DNA from: Streptomyces adelaidensis
Lineage (GTDB): Bacteria > Actinomycetota > Actinomycetes > Streptomycetales > Streptomycetaceae
Reading direction: 5' to 3'
Assembly: GCF_016598475.1 (NCBI RefSeq)
Contig: NZ_JAEMUX010000043.1
Span: 1 to 64,000 of the forward strand
DNA: 64,000 nt
Position numbers and translations under genes: made by a program. The notes below the pieces were generated by a model. That model worked only from the letters and a program-made list of their open reading frames with translations, did not search any database and was not told where the DNA came from. Position 1 is the stretch's first letter, and every line of letters begins with the position of its first letter. Of the stretch, positions 7,722-16,603 are shown in pieces.

Positions 7722-10700
7722 TCAGATCTGGTGCGGCTCCAGGTCTCTCCCCACCCGCTGCCAGGTACGGACCAGTGTGGTGACCGGATGGGCGCTGCCC
7801 AGCAGCTGGGACAGCCGGGCCGACGCCTCGCTCTGGAGCCGTGCGGCCTCCTCCTCGCGGCCGCCGTCCCGCAGGGTGATCGCGAGGTTGCCCGTGCCGA
7901 CCAGCACATCGGGGTGGTCCGCGCCGAAACGCCGGCGCAGCCCTTCCACGGCCCGGCGTTCCCCGTGCTCGGCGCGCTCGTGCAGGCCCAGGTCGCCGTG
8001 GGCGTTGGCCAGGTTGAGGGAGGCGGACAGGACGGCCGGGTGGTCGTCCCCGAGGGTCGCGGCCAGGCCGTCGCGGGCGTGGCGGCTCAGTTCCTCCGCC
8101 CGCGCCGCGTTCCCGAGGACCCGGTGGTACATGGCGAGGTTGTTGAGGCAGTACATGGTGAAGGGGTGCGCGGCGCCGAACGAGTCCCGGTACCCGTCCA
8201 GTACCTCCTCGACCTGGCGGACCGCCCGCGCGGGACCCTCCTCGGGATCGGTGGCGAAGTAGTCCGCGGCGAGGTTGAGCCCGCAGGCCAGGACCTCGGG
8301 GATCGTGCTGCCGTAGCGGTCGTGGAAGCGGGCGTACGTCTGCCAGGTCTCCTCGGTGATCCGCAGCGCCTCGGCGGTACGGCCCGCCTTGCGCAGTGAG
8401 ACGGCGAGGCTCTTGTCGGCCTGGAGGACCTCGGGCACGCCCGGGTTGAACACCTGCTCGAAGCCTTCGCGGACCTCGCGCAGCAGCTCGGCGGAGGTCC
8501 GGTAGTCGCCGAGGTCGCGCAGGTCGCGCGCGTGGTGCCCCTGGGTGGCGAGGGTGTAGGGGTGGGTCGGGCCCAGCAGCGCGGTGCGGCGGCGGACCGT
8601 GTCCTCGACGAGCCGGCGGGCGGCCTGGCTGTCGCCGGCCAGCCGGAGGTCGATGGCGAGGTTGTTGGCGGCGGAGAGCGTACGCGGGTGATCCTCGCCG
8701 AAGACCTCCGCGAAGCCCCGGTGGATCTGCGTGTCCAGCTCCAGCGCCTCCTTGAAGCGGCCCAGCGCCCGGTAGTCGGCGGCGACGCTGCCCGAGGCGA
8801 TGAGGATGCTCGGATGGTCCTCGCCGAACAGCCGGCGCCGGCCGTCCAGGGTGGACTCGTCCATGGCGCGCGCCGCCTGGTAGTCGCCCTGGGCGCGCAG
8901 CACGTTGGCCAGCTGGAAGCGCAGGTTGAGGATCTGCTCGTCGTCCCGGTCCCCGAACGCGTCCGTCCACAGCTCGTGCAGCTTGGTGGCCAGGGTCCGG
9001 GCGGCGTGCAGTTCACCGCGCCTGCCCAGGTAGCGGACGCGGTCCACCATCAGCTGGCGTGGCTCCTCCTTGGTGCACTCACGGATGTTCGAGGGCGTCA
9101 GATGCGGCCAGATCACCTCGAGTCCGGGCCACTGCGCGGGATCGTCGACGGCACCCTCGCTCGGCCGGGCGGCGGCGAGGATGCCGTGCACCTCGTGCTG
9201 GGTCTCGATGTGCCGGCGATCGTCCAGGCTGTCGCGCACCGCCGCCTGCACCAGACGGTGCACCTGGATGGAGTTGTCGGCGGAGTCGACCTTGGCGAGG
9301 GCGAAGCGGTTCAGGGCCTGGGTGACGCGGCCGAGCATGTAGCGGGCGCGCAGGTCCCGGTCGTACGGGAGGAGGGCCTCGATCATCGCGTCGCTGCTGA
9401 TCAGGGACATCGAGATGGGCTCGGCGGCGAAGAAGGCGCACAGTTCGAGGAGCCGGGCGGCGGCCGGGGACTCCTCGCGCAGCCGGGCGATGGAGATGTT
9501 CCAGGTGGCGCCGACGGAGGACGGGTACTCGACCGCGTCCACGGCCTCCTGCACCGACAGCACCCGGGTGGACTGCTCCCGCAGCTGCTCGATGTACTCC
9601 TGCACCGGCGTGGCCGTCGCCTCCAGCCAGGCCGCCGCCACCTCAACCGCCAGCGGCAGGTCGCCCAGCGCGTCGGCGACCCGGTCCGCGTCCTCCTCCC
9701 GCAGCCCGGGCACCCGGCGGCACAGGTGCTCCACGCTCTCCTCGCGGGTGAAGACCTCCATCTCCAGCGACTGGACCAGGGTCGAGGCGGGCCGGGCCCG
9801 GGTGGTGACCAGGATGTGGCCGTAGACATGGTCGGGCAGCGGCGCGTTCTGCCCGGGGAAGAGGTACAACCCGTGGTCGAGGTCGGGGACGTTGTCGAAG
9901 ATCAGCAGCCAGCGCTCGCACGGATCGCCGTGCTTGAGGGCGTCCATGGCGGCCTCGGCGGCCTCCGCGACGTCGTTGCCGACGGGCAGGCCCAGCTCCT
10001 GGGCGAGCGCCGCCAGCTTCGGCGCCACCAGGTCCGGCTGTTCGGCGTCGATCCACCACACCAGGTCGTAGTCCGCCTTGAACCGGTGCGCGTACTCGCG
10101 GGCCAGCTGGGACTTGCCCACTCCGCCCAGACCGTGCAGCACCTGCGGCAGCCGCTGCCCGGAACGGCCGCTGACCAGGCGCTCGCGCAGCCGGTCCAGG
10201 ATCGGCGAGCGGCCGGTGAACCACGGGTAGCGGGGCTGCACATTGGAGATCCGCGTACCCGTGTTGGGGAAGCGCGCGCCGCCGCCCGGCGGCGCCGGCA
10301 GGACGTCCGGGTGGTCGAGGCCGGTCAACAGCGTCGTGTACGCCCGCTGCTCGTCCAGCCGGGACAGGTCGATCGCGCCGCGGCCGGACTGCGGCAGGCT
10401 GAGCCGGACGTCGTCGACGCGTACCGCCACCGGCCGGTTGCGCGGCTGGCGCCCCCCGGCGTGCACGGCGTCGTCCCACGCCCGGCGGGCCCGCCGGGAG
10501 TTGAGGAAGGCGGGGGAGACCACGGCGAGCAGCCGCTCGGAACCGTCGCCCCGATCCGCGGCACCGACACCGACACCGGCACCGGTCCGGTGGTCGTCGT
10601 CGGGCGGCAGCGCGTCGGCGTCCTGCGGCAGCGCCCGGACGTCCATGGGAGTCACCTCGAAGCCGGCGTCCCGCAGCACCGACTCCAGCCAGTCCACCCA

Positions 10701-11735
10701 CATCCGGTCCTCGGAGACGTGGTAGAGCACCAGCCGGGAGACCGGCAGCGGACGCCGCCGGGTGTACGCGGCCTTGTACCGGGCCCGCTTCTCCTCGCCG
10801 ATCAGGGGCAGCCCGCCGACCCGCCCCTCGGTGATCACGGAGGTCACCCGCTCGCAGGCGCTCAGCATCGAGTTGGCGGCCTTCGGTGGGTCGCCGAAGG
10901 CCGCGAGGATCTCCTCGTAGGCGTAGTACGGCTGGTAGAGGACCTCCATCGACGACCAGTAGTCGGCCAGCCGCTCCCCGTCCAGGCCGGCCGGCAGCCC
11001 GGCGAAGCGCTCCCGGGCCAGCGCACGCCCCGCGTCGAGCTTGTCCTTCTCGCCGAGGTCGATGCGCATGGCGAGCGGCAGGATGCGGATGCCCTTGTGG
11101 CCGAACCGCTCCCGGATGTCCTGGGCGACGGCGGCGGCGCCCTCGATGCTCTGGCCGCTGAGGGTGTAGCAGACGACCAGGGTGTGGGGCATCTGCACGG
11201 TGCAGATGTCCGCGAGGTCGCTGAGGCCGGTACGGCTGTCGATCAGGGTGTAGTCGTAGTGGCGCCGCATGTCGGCGCGCATCCCGTCGAAGAACTGGCG
11301 GCCGCCGTAACTGGCGTAGAACAGCTCCCAGTCCAGATTGCCGACCAGCGGGTAGTCGTCGTGCCGGCGCCCGGCGGACAGGAAGTCCAGGCTGCCGCCC
11401 TCGGGGAAGGTCCAGTCGAGGGCGAGTGCGTGGGGCCGGACCCGCGCGTACCGGCGGTGCCAGTCGGGGGCGCGGTCGGGCAGGTCGCGCAGCGCCTGGC
11501 GCCGGTAGTCGTCGATGAGGTTGATCAGCCCCGGCGTCGCCCGGAGCATGGCGGGGTTGAGGAAAGGGTGGAAGAACTTGTGCAGGCCGGGGGCCTCCAG
11601 GTCCCAGTCGACGACCAGGACGCGGTGTCCGTTCGCGGCCAGGATCCACGCCACGTTCGCGAGCGTCATGGTCCGCCCGGTGCCGCCCTTGTAGGAGTAG
11701 AACGTGATGACCGTGCCGTTGCGGTTCTCCGTCAT
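7722..11735 (-). CDS. fxsT: FxsT: ParA-like ATPase / TIR / NB-ARC / TPR protein of the Fxs system
   Basis: A 1337-residue multidomain protein. Residues 1-300 are a ParA/MinD-like ATPase with a deviant Walker A (K16-GGTGR-T22) and LVVDWDLEAPG. Residues about 330-470 resemble a TIR domain (SRLVLYHVSEDRMWVDWLESVLRD). An NB-ARC NTPase follows, with its P-loop GLGGVGKS near residue 534 and Walker B LLIFDNV. The last third, about 880-1330, is tetratricopeptide repeats. This is the architecture of the TPR protein named FxsT in FxSxx-COOH loci. It is last in the fxsA-B-C-T order on the minus strand. The molecular role is unknown. By analogy with STAND ATPases it may sense or scaffold, which is inference. 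ATG 11735 begins MTENRNG. Confidence 0.92.
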   Translation of the reverse strand: MTENRNGTVITFYSYKGGTGRTMTLANVAWILAANGHRVLVVDWDLEAPGLHKFFHPFLNPAMLRATPGLINLIDDYRRQALRDLPDRAPDWHRRYARVRPHALALDWTFPEGGSLDFLSAGRRHDDYPLVGNLDWELFYASYGGRQFFDGMRADMRRHYDYTLIDSRTGLSDLADICTVQMPHTLVVCYTLSGQSIEGAAAVAQDIRERFGHKGIRILPLAMRIDLGEKDKLDAGRALARERFAGLPAGLDGERLADYWSSMEVLYQPYYAYEEILAAFGDPPKAANSMLSACERVTSVITEGRVGGLPLIGEEKRARYKAAYTRRRPLPVSRLVLYHVSEDRMWVDWLESVLRDAGFEVTPMDVRALPQDADALPPDDDHRTGAGVGVGAADRGDGSERLLAVVSPAFLNSRRARRAWDDAVHAGGRQPRNRPVAVRVDDVRLSLPQSGRGAIDLSRLDEQRAYTTLLTGLDHPDVLPAPPGGGARFPNTGTRISNVQPRYPWFTGRSPILDRLRERLVSGRSGQRLPQVLHGLGGVGKSQLAREYAHRFKADYDLVWWIDAEQPDLVAPKLAALAQELGLPVGNDVAEAAEAAMDALKHGDPCERWLLIFDNVPDLDHGLYLFPGQNAPLPDHVYGHILVTTRARPASTLVQSLEMEVFTREESVEHLCRRVPGLREEDADRVADALGDLPLAVEVAAAWLEATATPVQEYIEQLREQSTRVLSVQEAVDAVEYPSSVGATWNISIARLREESPAAARLLELCAFFAAEPISMSLISSDAMIEALLPYDRDLRARYMLGRVTQALNRFALAKVDSADNSIQVHRLVQAAVRDSLDDRRHIETQHEVHGILAAARPSEGAVDDPAQWPGLEVIWPHLTPSNIRECTKEEPRQLMVDRVRYLGRRGELHAARTLATKLHELWTDAFGDRDDEQILNLRFQLANVLRAQGDYQAARAMDESTLDGRRRLFGEDHPSILIASGSVAADYRALGRFKEALELDTQIHRGFAEVFGEDHPRTLSAANNLAIDLRLAGDSQAARRLVEDTVRRRTALLGPTHPYTLATQGHHARDLRDLGDYRTSAELLREVREGFEQVFNPGVPEVLQADKSLAVSLRKAGRTAEALRITEETWQTYARFHDRYGSTIPEVLACGLNLAADYFATDPEEGPARAVRQVEEVLDGYRDSFGAAHPFTMYCLNNLAMYHRVLGNAARAEELSRHARDGLAATLGDDHPAVLSASLNLANAHGDLGLHERAEHGERRAVEGLRRRFGADHPDVLVGTGNLAITLRDGGREEEAARLQSEASARLSQLLGSAHPVTTLVRTWQRVGRDLEPHQI

Positions 11736-11758
11736 GCGCCTGCCGTCCTCCCGTCCGC

Positions 11759-11814
11759 CGTGTCCGACCTGCCGTGTCCGACCTGCCGTGTCCGACCTGC
11801 CGTGTCCGACCTTC
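11759..11814. repeat. Four 14-nt tandem repeats between fxsC and fxsT
   Basis: Four contiguous 14-nt units (CGTGTCCGACCTGC, the last with one change) occupy 11759-11814. They begin 15 bases after the fxsC stop and end 24 bases before the fxsT start. The period is not a multiple of three. Confidence 0.9.
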
Positions 11815-11829
11815 CCTGTTCTGGCCCTT

Positions 11830-13080
11830 CTAGCCGCCCAGGTCCGCCGGGCCCCTCAGCCGCGGGGGTGCGGTGCGCGGGCCCTGAGGCGGATAGGTCC
11901 GCGCGTGTGCCTCGTAGGAGGCGACGGCCTGTTTCACGGCCGTCTGCAGTTCGTTCCCGAACGCGTCCAGGGTGCGCAGGCCGCCGTTGAGGGTCCGGTG
12001 TCCGTTGCCGTCCGTCGTCCGCGCGGCCAGGGCCTTGTCCGTGAGCGCCGCCAGCCTCTTCCCCCGCGTCGACCCGGCGTCGTCCTCGCACCGGGGGATC
12101 ATCACGCTGATCCACGGCCGGTGCTCCTCGCCCAGCCGCTCCATCAGCTCCCGGCCCCTGGCGGAGCCCAGCGCCGACCGGTCCAGCAGCAGCAGGCCGG
12201 GCGCCCGGGGCGGGCCGGGGCCGAGGATGCGGTCGGCGTCCTTCTCGAAGTCCCCGACGTTGACCTTGTAGTCCATGGTGCGCACCAGGTCGGCCGCGTG
12301 TTCGCCGAGCGGCCGGGTCGACGCGGGGTGGTACGGGTTCCAGTCGCGCGGCAGCGGGCCGTAGCAGTCGGGTTCGCGGCCCGGGGGCAGTTCGGAGCGG
12401 GTGCACGCCAGGATCGAGATGTCGAACTCCGGCGGATGCCCCGAGGCCCCGAACGCGCTGGGCAGCGACTCGTACTCGTCGTACACCTGCCCCTCGTCCA
12501 GCTCGGTCTCCTTGGCCACTCGCACGATCTGCTTGGCCAGCCGGTACAGGGCCCGCTCGTACTCGTCGCGGAGATAACGGAGCTTGGTGAGCCCGTAGAA
12601 CCCCTCCTCGGCGTAGTCCTGGCCGAAGGACACATGGTTGAACTGGAGATCCTTCGCCGTGTACGGCAGTTGGGCGAGTTCCACGGGCACCCATAACGCC
12701 GGGATGATCGCGTGCTCCCGGGCGGCACCGCCGCGCGCCCGGTGGCTGATCTGCCGCTGGGTGAAGGCCCACCACTCCCGGCCGCACTGCTCGCTGAGGA
12801 AGTAGCGCGGCGAGTACAGCGGCACGAAGACCTTGCAGCGGGCGAGGTTCACCGACAGCTCATCGGTCCACCGGGTGCCGACCGCCATGCTCTGGTCCAG
12901 AAAGCCGGCCCTCGCGCCCCGGGGCAGATCGGTCATCTGCATGATGTGGGCGCACAGCCCGTCATACAGCTTCTTCACCCATACGTCCGGATCGGTGTCC
13001 CCGGTGTCATTTCGCGGCGTGTGCGCATAACTGAGAAAGAAATAAGGGTTCCCGCCGCCCCTGACCGCATCTCCTCGCAC
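11830..13080 (-). CDS. fxsC: FxsC: TIR-like protein of the Fxs system
   Basis: A 416-residue protein. An N-terminal TIR-like fold opens with YFFLSYAHTPRND and contains WTDELSVNLARCKVFVPLYSPRYFLS and a conserved CGREW motif. A second domain has IPRCEDDAG and a helical C-terminus (AFGNELQTAVKQAVASYEAH) typical of the FxsC C-terminal region. Start: GTG 13080 with AGGGGG upstream. It lies between fxsB and fxsT, as in other Fxs loci. TIR-like domains can form signalling platforms or cleave NAD, but whether the catalytic glutamate is present cannot be judged by eye. Its role in the peptide pathway is unknown. Confidence 0.9.
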   Translation of the reverse strand: MRGDAVRGGGNPYFFLSYAHTPRNDTGDTDPDVWVKKLYDGLCAHIMQMTDLPRGARAGFLDQSMAVGTRWTDELSVNLARCKVFVPLYSPRYFLSEQCGREWWAFTQRQISHRARGGAAREHAIIPALWVPVELAQLPYTAKDLQFNHVSFGQDYAEEGFYGLTKLRYLRDEYERALYRLAKQIVRVAKETELDEGQVYDEYESLPSAFGASGHPPEFDISILACTRSELPPGREPDCYGPLPRDWNPYHPASTRPLGEHAADLVRTMDYKVNVGDFEKDADRILGPGPPRAPGLLLLDRSALGSARGRELMERLGEEHRPWISVMIPRCEDDAGSTRGKRLAALTDKALAARTTDGNGHRTLNGGLRTLDAFGNELQTAVKQAVASYEAHARTYPPQGPRTAPPRLRGPADLGG

Positions 13081-13219
13081 CCATGCCCCCTGATGCCCGG
13101 TGACTTTCCTCAGTGTAGGAAGGGGGCAGGGGCACGTGGAATATGACGAACAGGCTCAATGTCGGAGCTCCGGCCCGACACGGCGCGCTTTTCGAACGAG
13201 AGGGCGGATTTACGGCCGA

Positions 13220-13300
13220 GAAGCGGACTCACGGCTGACAGCCGGGGAAGCGGACTCACGGCCGACAGCCGAGGAAGCGGACTCACGGCCGGCAAAGGAG
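13220..13300. repeat. Three 27-nt tandem repeats after fxsB
   Basis: Three 27-nt units beginning GAAGCGGACTCACGGC lie at 13220, 13247 and 13274; the third diverges at its end. They start 8 bases past the fxsB stop codon. The 13081-13307 gap between fxsC and fxsB otherwise shows no recognisable gene. Confidence 0.85.
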
Positions 13301-13307
13301 CACGGAT

Positions 13308-15833
13308 CTACGGCCGGACAACCCGCCGGTGTTCCGCCGCCACTCGCCGCGCCGCCCGCCGGGCACCCGCGCTCACCTCGTCCCCCGCCAACGCCCCCCG
13401 AAGCCCCGCGACGAACCGCTCCCCGGTCGCCGTCAGCGCCCCGGACTCCGCCAGCGTCCGCGCGGCCTCCGCCGTCTGGTCCCGCCACCGCGAGAACCGC
13501 TCCTCCGCCTCGGTCCCGCCCCCACTCCGCCACCGGGCCCGCCAGAAGTCGACCACGGCGAGATGCGCGTACGTTCCTTGGAGCAGACCTTCCAGGGGGC
13601 GTGGATCGGGGCGCCAAGGGGCGTAGAACAGGCGCTCGCAGGACGGGTCGTAAAGGTCCGTCAGGTCGAGTACGGCCCCCAGCTTCACGTGCTGGAACTC
13701 ATGGACGAGCAGCAGCGCCAGCGTCTCCGGCGCGGCCGGCCGGGCGATGGCCACCGCGCCGAAGGCGTCGCGGGCCGCCGAACTGATGTCGGCGTTCTCC
13801 GGAGAGGGCCGGAGTGGGGTGATCACGCGGAGCGCGGCGGCGATCCCAGGTGCGTAGCCCGGCAGTTCGCGGCGGATCCAGGCCCAGGCCGCGGTCAGGT
13901 CGGCCCGCCACGCCTCGGCCTCGCCCTCCGTGAGCCGGGGGTGCGCCGGATGCCCGTGGCAGTCCCGCCAGGGATCGGTGTCCTCCAGGGTGACGGACCA
14001 GCCGTCCAGCTCGTACGCCCGACTCCCCCGCCAGGCGGGGCCCTTGCCGCCCTGGCCGGCCACGGCACGAGTCCCGCCGCTGCCTCCGCCCGCGTCGACG
14101 AGGACCGTGAAGCGGCCGAGGCCGAGGCCGAGGCCGAACCCGATTCCGAGGCCGTCACCGTCACCATCGCCGTCACCGCCACCGTCCGCCCGTATCGCGA
14201 CCCGCTCGACGGCGTCGCTCAGCGTCAGCGCGCCCAGCGTCGGCAGTCGCAAGGTCCCGTCGTGGACGGGCACGGTGACCGGGTCCGTGCGCCCGGCGCG
14301 CAGCGCGGCGGCCGCCGCGATCTCGGCGACCCCGCGCATGGCGTTCCCGGCGGCGGCGTCCCCGTCGCCCTGGAGGCACCGTAGGGCCCAGGACCGTACA
14401 TAGGGGTGGGCCAGCACCCTGTCCACCGCCTGCGGAGCCTCACGGTCCAGGGTGGTCAGCGTGTCCCAGGCGGCCTCGCCGAGTGCGCTGTGCGGTGTCT
14501 CGTGCCAGACCAGGCCCAACAGTTCGCGGGACAACGCCAGTTGGTGGCCGGCCAGCAGTTCCACGGTGGGGGCGGAGCCGAGACCGCCGGCCAGCTCGTC
14601 GAGATGGTGGTCGTCGAGCGCGGGCCGACCGGCCTCGACGGGCGACGCGGGTCGTACGGGTCGTAGGGGACGTACAGGCTGGTCGGGCTGGTCGGTCATG
14701 TGACGGTCCCGGATGTCGGTGATGAGGCGCAGCAGATCGGTGCAGTACACGGACGGATTCATGAATCCGCTGCCCTCGGAGTCGGACCGGTACCGGTGGG
14801 CGTAGAGGCCACCGCCGCAGGACGTCACCACCGGGCAGGCGCGGCACTGCGCGCCGAGCCCGGCGAGGCCCTGCTGCCGGGCCACGATGCCCGGATGCGC
14901 GGCCACGTCGTCCAGGGAGTGGGCGAACACGTCAAGGCCGGTGGCGGGCGCGCCGTCGTGCGCGGTCTTCAGGGAGTCGGCCTGTTCGAAGGTCCCGTCG
15001 GTCTCGATCACGGCGAGGTCGGCCGGGGTGAGCCCCAGAGACTCGGTGAGGCTGCTGCCACCGCGCAGGGTGCGCAGGACGGAGTCGAAGACGCGGACCT
15101 CCATCGGCCGGCCGGCCGCGGTCCAGCGGTCGTGGACGGCCAGCAGCCAGCGCGCGTACGCCGTGCCGTCGGTGTCGTCGGCCGGGCGCGACGGGGGCTC
15201 GTCCCAGGTCGCGTGCGGGAGGAGGAAGTCGACGCGGGGCGGGGCGAGTTCGGCGAGGGCGTCGTGGACGGCGACGGGGTCGTTGCGTATGTCGACGGTG
15301 CAGAGGATGCCCGCGAAGAGGTGCCGGTAGTGGGGCAGGTTGAGCAGGCCGACGGCCCTCAGCACCCGGTCGTGGCTGCTGCGCCCGTCCGCGTAGCGGC
15401 GGTGCAGGTCGTTCGCGACGCGGTCACCGTCCAGCGAGACGCCGACCTTGATGCCGAAATCCGCGAACAGGTCCAGGAACCGCCTGTCGAGCGTGACGGC
15501 GTTCGTGTGGATCCGCAGGTCCAGCGCGCACACCCCGTCGAGGGCGGCCGTCAGCGCCTCGGCCGCCCTGCGCAGCCGGGCGCGTCCGGCGAGAAGGGGC
15601 TCCCCGCCGTGCAGCACGACGTGCACGGCGTCCAGGCCGTGCGCCGTCGCGTGCTCGGCGATACGGTCCGCCGTGGTGCTCAGGACCTCGTCCGACACCA
15701 CCACGGGGCGACCGCGCCAGCTCTGGTCCGCGTGTTCGTACACATAGCAGTGGTCGCAGGCGAGATCGCAGCGACTGTGCATCTTCAGCACGAACTGGCG
15801 TAGCGGCAGGAGCGGTCGCCCCGTGGCAGTCAT
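13308..15833 (-). CDS. fxsB: FxsB: radical SAM/SPASM peptide maturase with C-terminal HExxH domain
   Basis: An 841-residue maturase. The radical SAM [4Fe-4S] motif is Cys22, Cys26 and Cys29 (CDLACDHC), followed by GGEPLL and a SPASM cysteine cluster near residues 325-360 (CRACPVVTSCGGGLYAHRY). FxsB-family enzymes modify the Phe-x-Ser end of the FxsA precursor. Actinobacterial members are reported to make cyclophane (triceptide) crosslinks. The C-terminal half is a HExxH domain (HEFQHVKLG) of the kind called a putative peptide-modification domain, with EGLLQGTYAHLAVVDFWR downstream. A Gly/Asp/Leu-rich insertion (GDGDGDGLGIGFGLGLGLG) near residue 560 looks strain-specific. The start at ATG 15833 has GAAGGA upstream. 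The alternative is 15866. Confidence 0.93.
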   Translation of the reverse strand: MTATGRPLLPLRQFVLKMHSRCDLACDHCYVYEHADQSWRGRPVVVSDEVLSTTADRIAEHATAHGLDAVHVVLHGGEPLLAGRARLRRAAEALTAALDGVCALDLRIHTNAVTLDRRFLDLFADFGIKVGVSLDGDRVANDLHRRYADGRSSHDRVLRAVGLLNLPHYRHLFAGILCTVDIRNDPVAVHDALAELAPPRVDFLLPHATWDEPPSRPADDTDGTAYARWLLAVHDRWTAAGRPMEVRVFDSVLRTLRGGSSLTESLGLTPADLAVIETDGTFEQADSLKTAHDGAPATGLDVFAHSLDDVAAHPGIVARQQGLAGLGAQCRACPVVTSCGGGLYAHRYRSDSEGSGFMNPSVYCTDLLRLITDIRDRHMTDQPDQPVRPLRPVRPASPVEAGRPALDDHHLDELAGGLGSAPTVELLAGHQLALSRELLGLVWHETPHSALGEAAWDTLTTLDREAPQAVDRVLAHPYVRSWALRCLQGDGDAAAGNAMRGVAEIAAAAALRAGRTDPVTVPVHDGTLRLPTLGALTLSDAVERVAIRADGGGDGDGDGDGLGIGFGLGLGLGRFTVLVDAGGGSGGTRAVAGQGGKGPAWRGSRAYELDGWSVTLEDTDPWRDCHGHPAHPRLTEGEAEAWRADLTAAWAWIRRELPGYAPGIAAALRVITPLRPSPENADISSAARDAFGAVAIARPAAPETLALLLVHEFQHVKLGAVLDLTDLYDPSCERLFYAPWRPDPRPLEGLLQGTYAHLAVVDFWRARWRSGGGTEAEERFSRWRDQTAEAARTLAESGALTATGERFVAGLRGALAGDEVSAGARRAARRVAAEHRRVVRP

Positions 15834-15875
15834 GCGGGTGCTGTCCTTCCTCGGCTGGGGAGGCACGGGACGGTC

Positions 15876-16015
15876 GGACGGATCGGGCGGATCGAGTGGA
15901 TCGAGTGGACTGAACGGATCGGACGGATCGGACGGATCAAGCGGTCGAACAGGTCAGACCCGCCGGACGAGTCAGACGGTTCAGGCGAGTCAGACGGTTC
16001 AGGCGAGTCAGACGG
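15876..16015. repeat. Tandem repeats between fxsA and fxsB, straddling the fxsA stop
   Basis: Two arrays are present. The first (15876-15945) has roughly 10-nt GGATCGGAC units. The second has an 18-nt unit, GAGTCAGACGGTTCAGGC, at 15969 and 15987, with a partial third copy (16005-16015) that includes the fxsA stop codon and its last sense codon. On the minus strand, each 18-nt copy repeats GTC TGA in the fxsA frame, so the array looks derived from the 3' end of fxsA. Confidence 0.8.
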
Positions 16016-16205
16016 ACGACTGGAAAGCCGCCACCGCGACCCTCCCCGGCCCCTTCCGTTCGACACCGTTCGACACGGCACGCGTCAGCGCGGGTGACAA
16101 CGCGCCGCCGCTCTGCGCCGCCAACTGCACCAAGGACACCCGCTCCGGACCGACGGCGGCCGTAGTCCCTGCCTCTGCGGCCGTGGGGTCGAGGGATGCG
16201 TTCAT
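16008..16205 (-). CDS. fxsA: FxsA: FxSxx-COOH precursor peptide
   Basis: A 65-residue protein ending AAFQSSV. Phe61-x-Ser63-x-x65 followed directly by the stop is the defining C-terminal FxSxx-COOH signature of Fxs precursors. The preceding sequence (VSLVQLAAQSGGALSPALTRAV) is typical leader: hydrophobic/Leu-rich, with few charges and no cysteine. GAGG lies upstream of ATG 16205. It is the first gene of fxsA-B-C-T, 174 bases from fxsB. The FQS core is the expected FxsB crosslinking site, and the two residues after it may be trimmed or retained. The family assignment is sure; the product structure is not. Confidence 0.93.
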   Translation of the reverse strand: MNASLDPTAAEAGTTAAVGPERVSLVQLAAQSGGALSPALTRAVSNGVERKGPGRVAVAAFQSSV

Positions 16206-16603
16206 GGAGACCTCATCAATCTGTACGTGGAAACTGACGGGGTTGCGGAGTTACGGAGTTACGAAGTCTTGCGGCTCAATGGATCACATGACGACAGGAA
16301 TTGCTCACTGGAGCGCCGACCGCGGAAGAAGTTAGCGGCAAGCTGGACGAACGGTGCCGAATGTTCGGTCAGCCACTGATCGCGACCAGAACATAGCCGA
16401 CGCCGGGAGCTGCTTCGGACGGCAACACAAGCCTCGTCCGCATACAGGTCGGCAAACGTGAGAACCGTCTCATCACAAGGCGGGAACACGGCAGTTGAGG
16501 GAAACGGACCGCCACGCGGCGGCCTTCAGTGTTCTCAGCACTCTCAGCCCGCTCACAGCCACACCCCAGCCCCCTGACGGACTGCGTCCCTACCTTCACT
16601 GCC
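16206..16603. other. 398-nt divergent intergenic region (fxsA / dioxygenase)
   Basis: No gene is supported here. Near the dioxygenase start, three similar short blocks occur at about 9-10-nt spacing: TCTCAGC at 16533, TCTCAGC at 16542 and CTCACAGC at 16552. This spacing fits direct-repeat operators of OmpR-type regulators. Two GGAGTTAC copies lie near 16246-16262. No promoter for fxsA can be named with confidence. Confidence 0.5.

Noticed and set aside
8532..11990. Long plus-strand open frame opposite fxsT
   Set aside because: It is the GC-rich antisense of fxsT, with Gly/Arg/Pro-rich translation and no recognisable domains or ribosome-binding site.
13110..13295. 61-residue minus-strand frame with PRLSAVSPL repeats
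   Set aside because: Its sequence comes only from the 27-nt tandem array. It has no ribosome-binding site and no homologous-looking core.
13308..15833. HExxH in FxsB as a secreted metalloprotease
   Set aside because: The protein has no signal peptide and the motif is fused to a radical SAM/SPASM maturase, so a peptide-modification role fits better.
16259..16489. 76-residue frame upstream of fxsA as a second precursor or helper gene
   Set aside because: No FxSxx end, no start signal, and a composition like random frames. It lies where promoters are expected.
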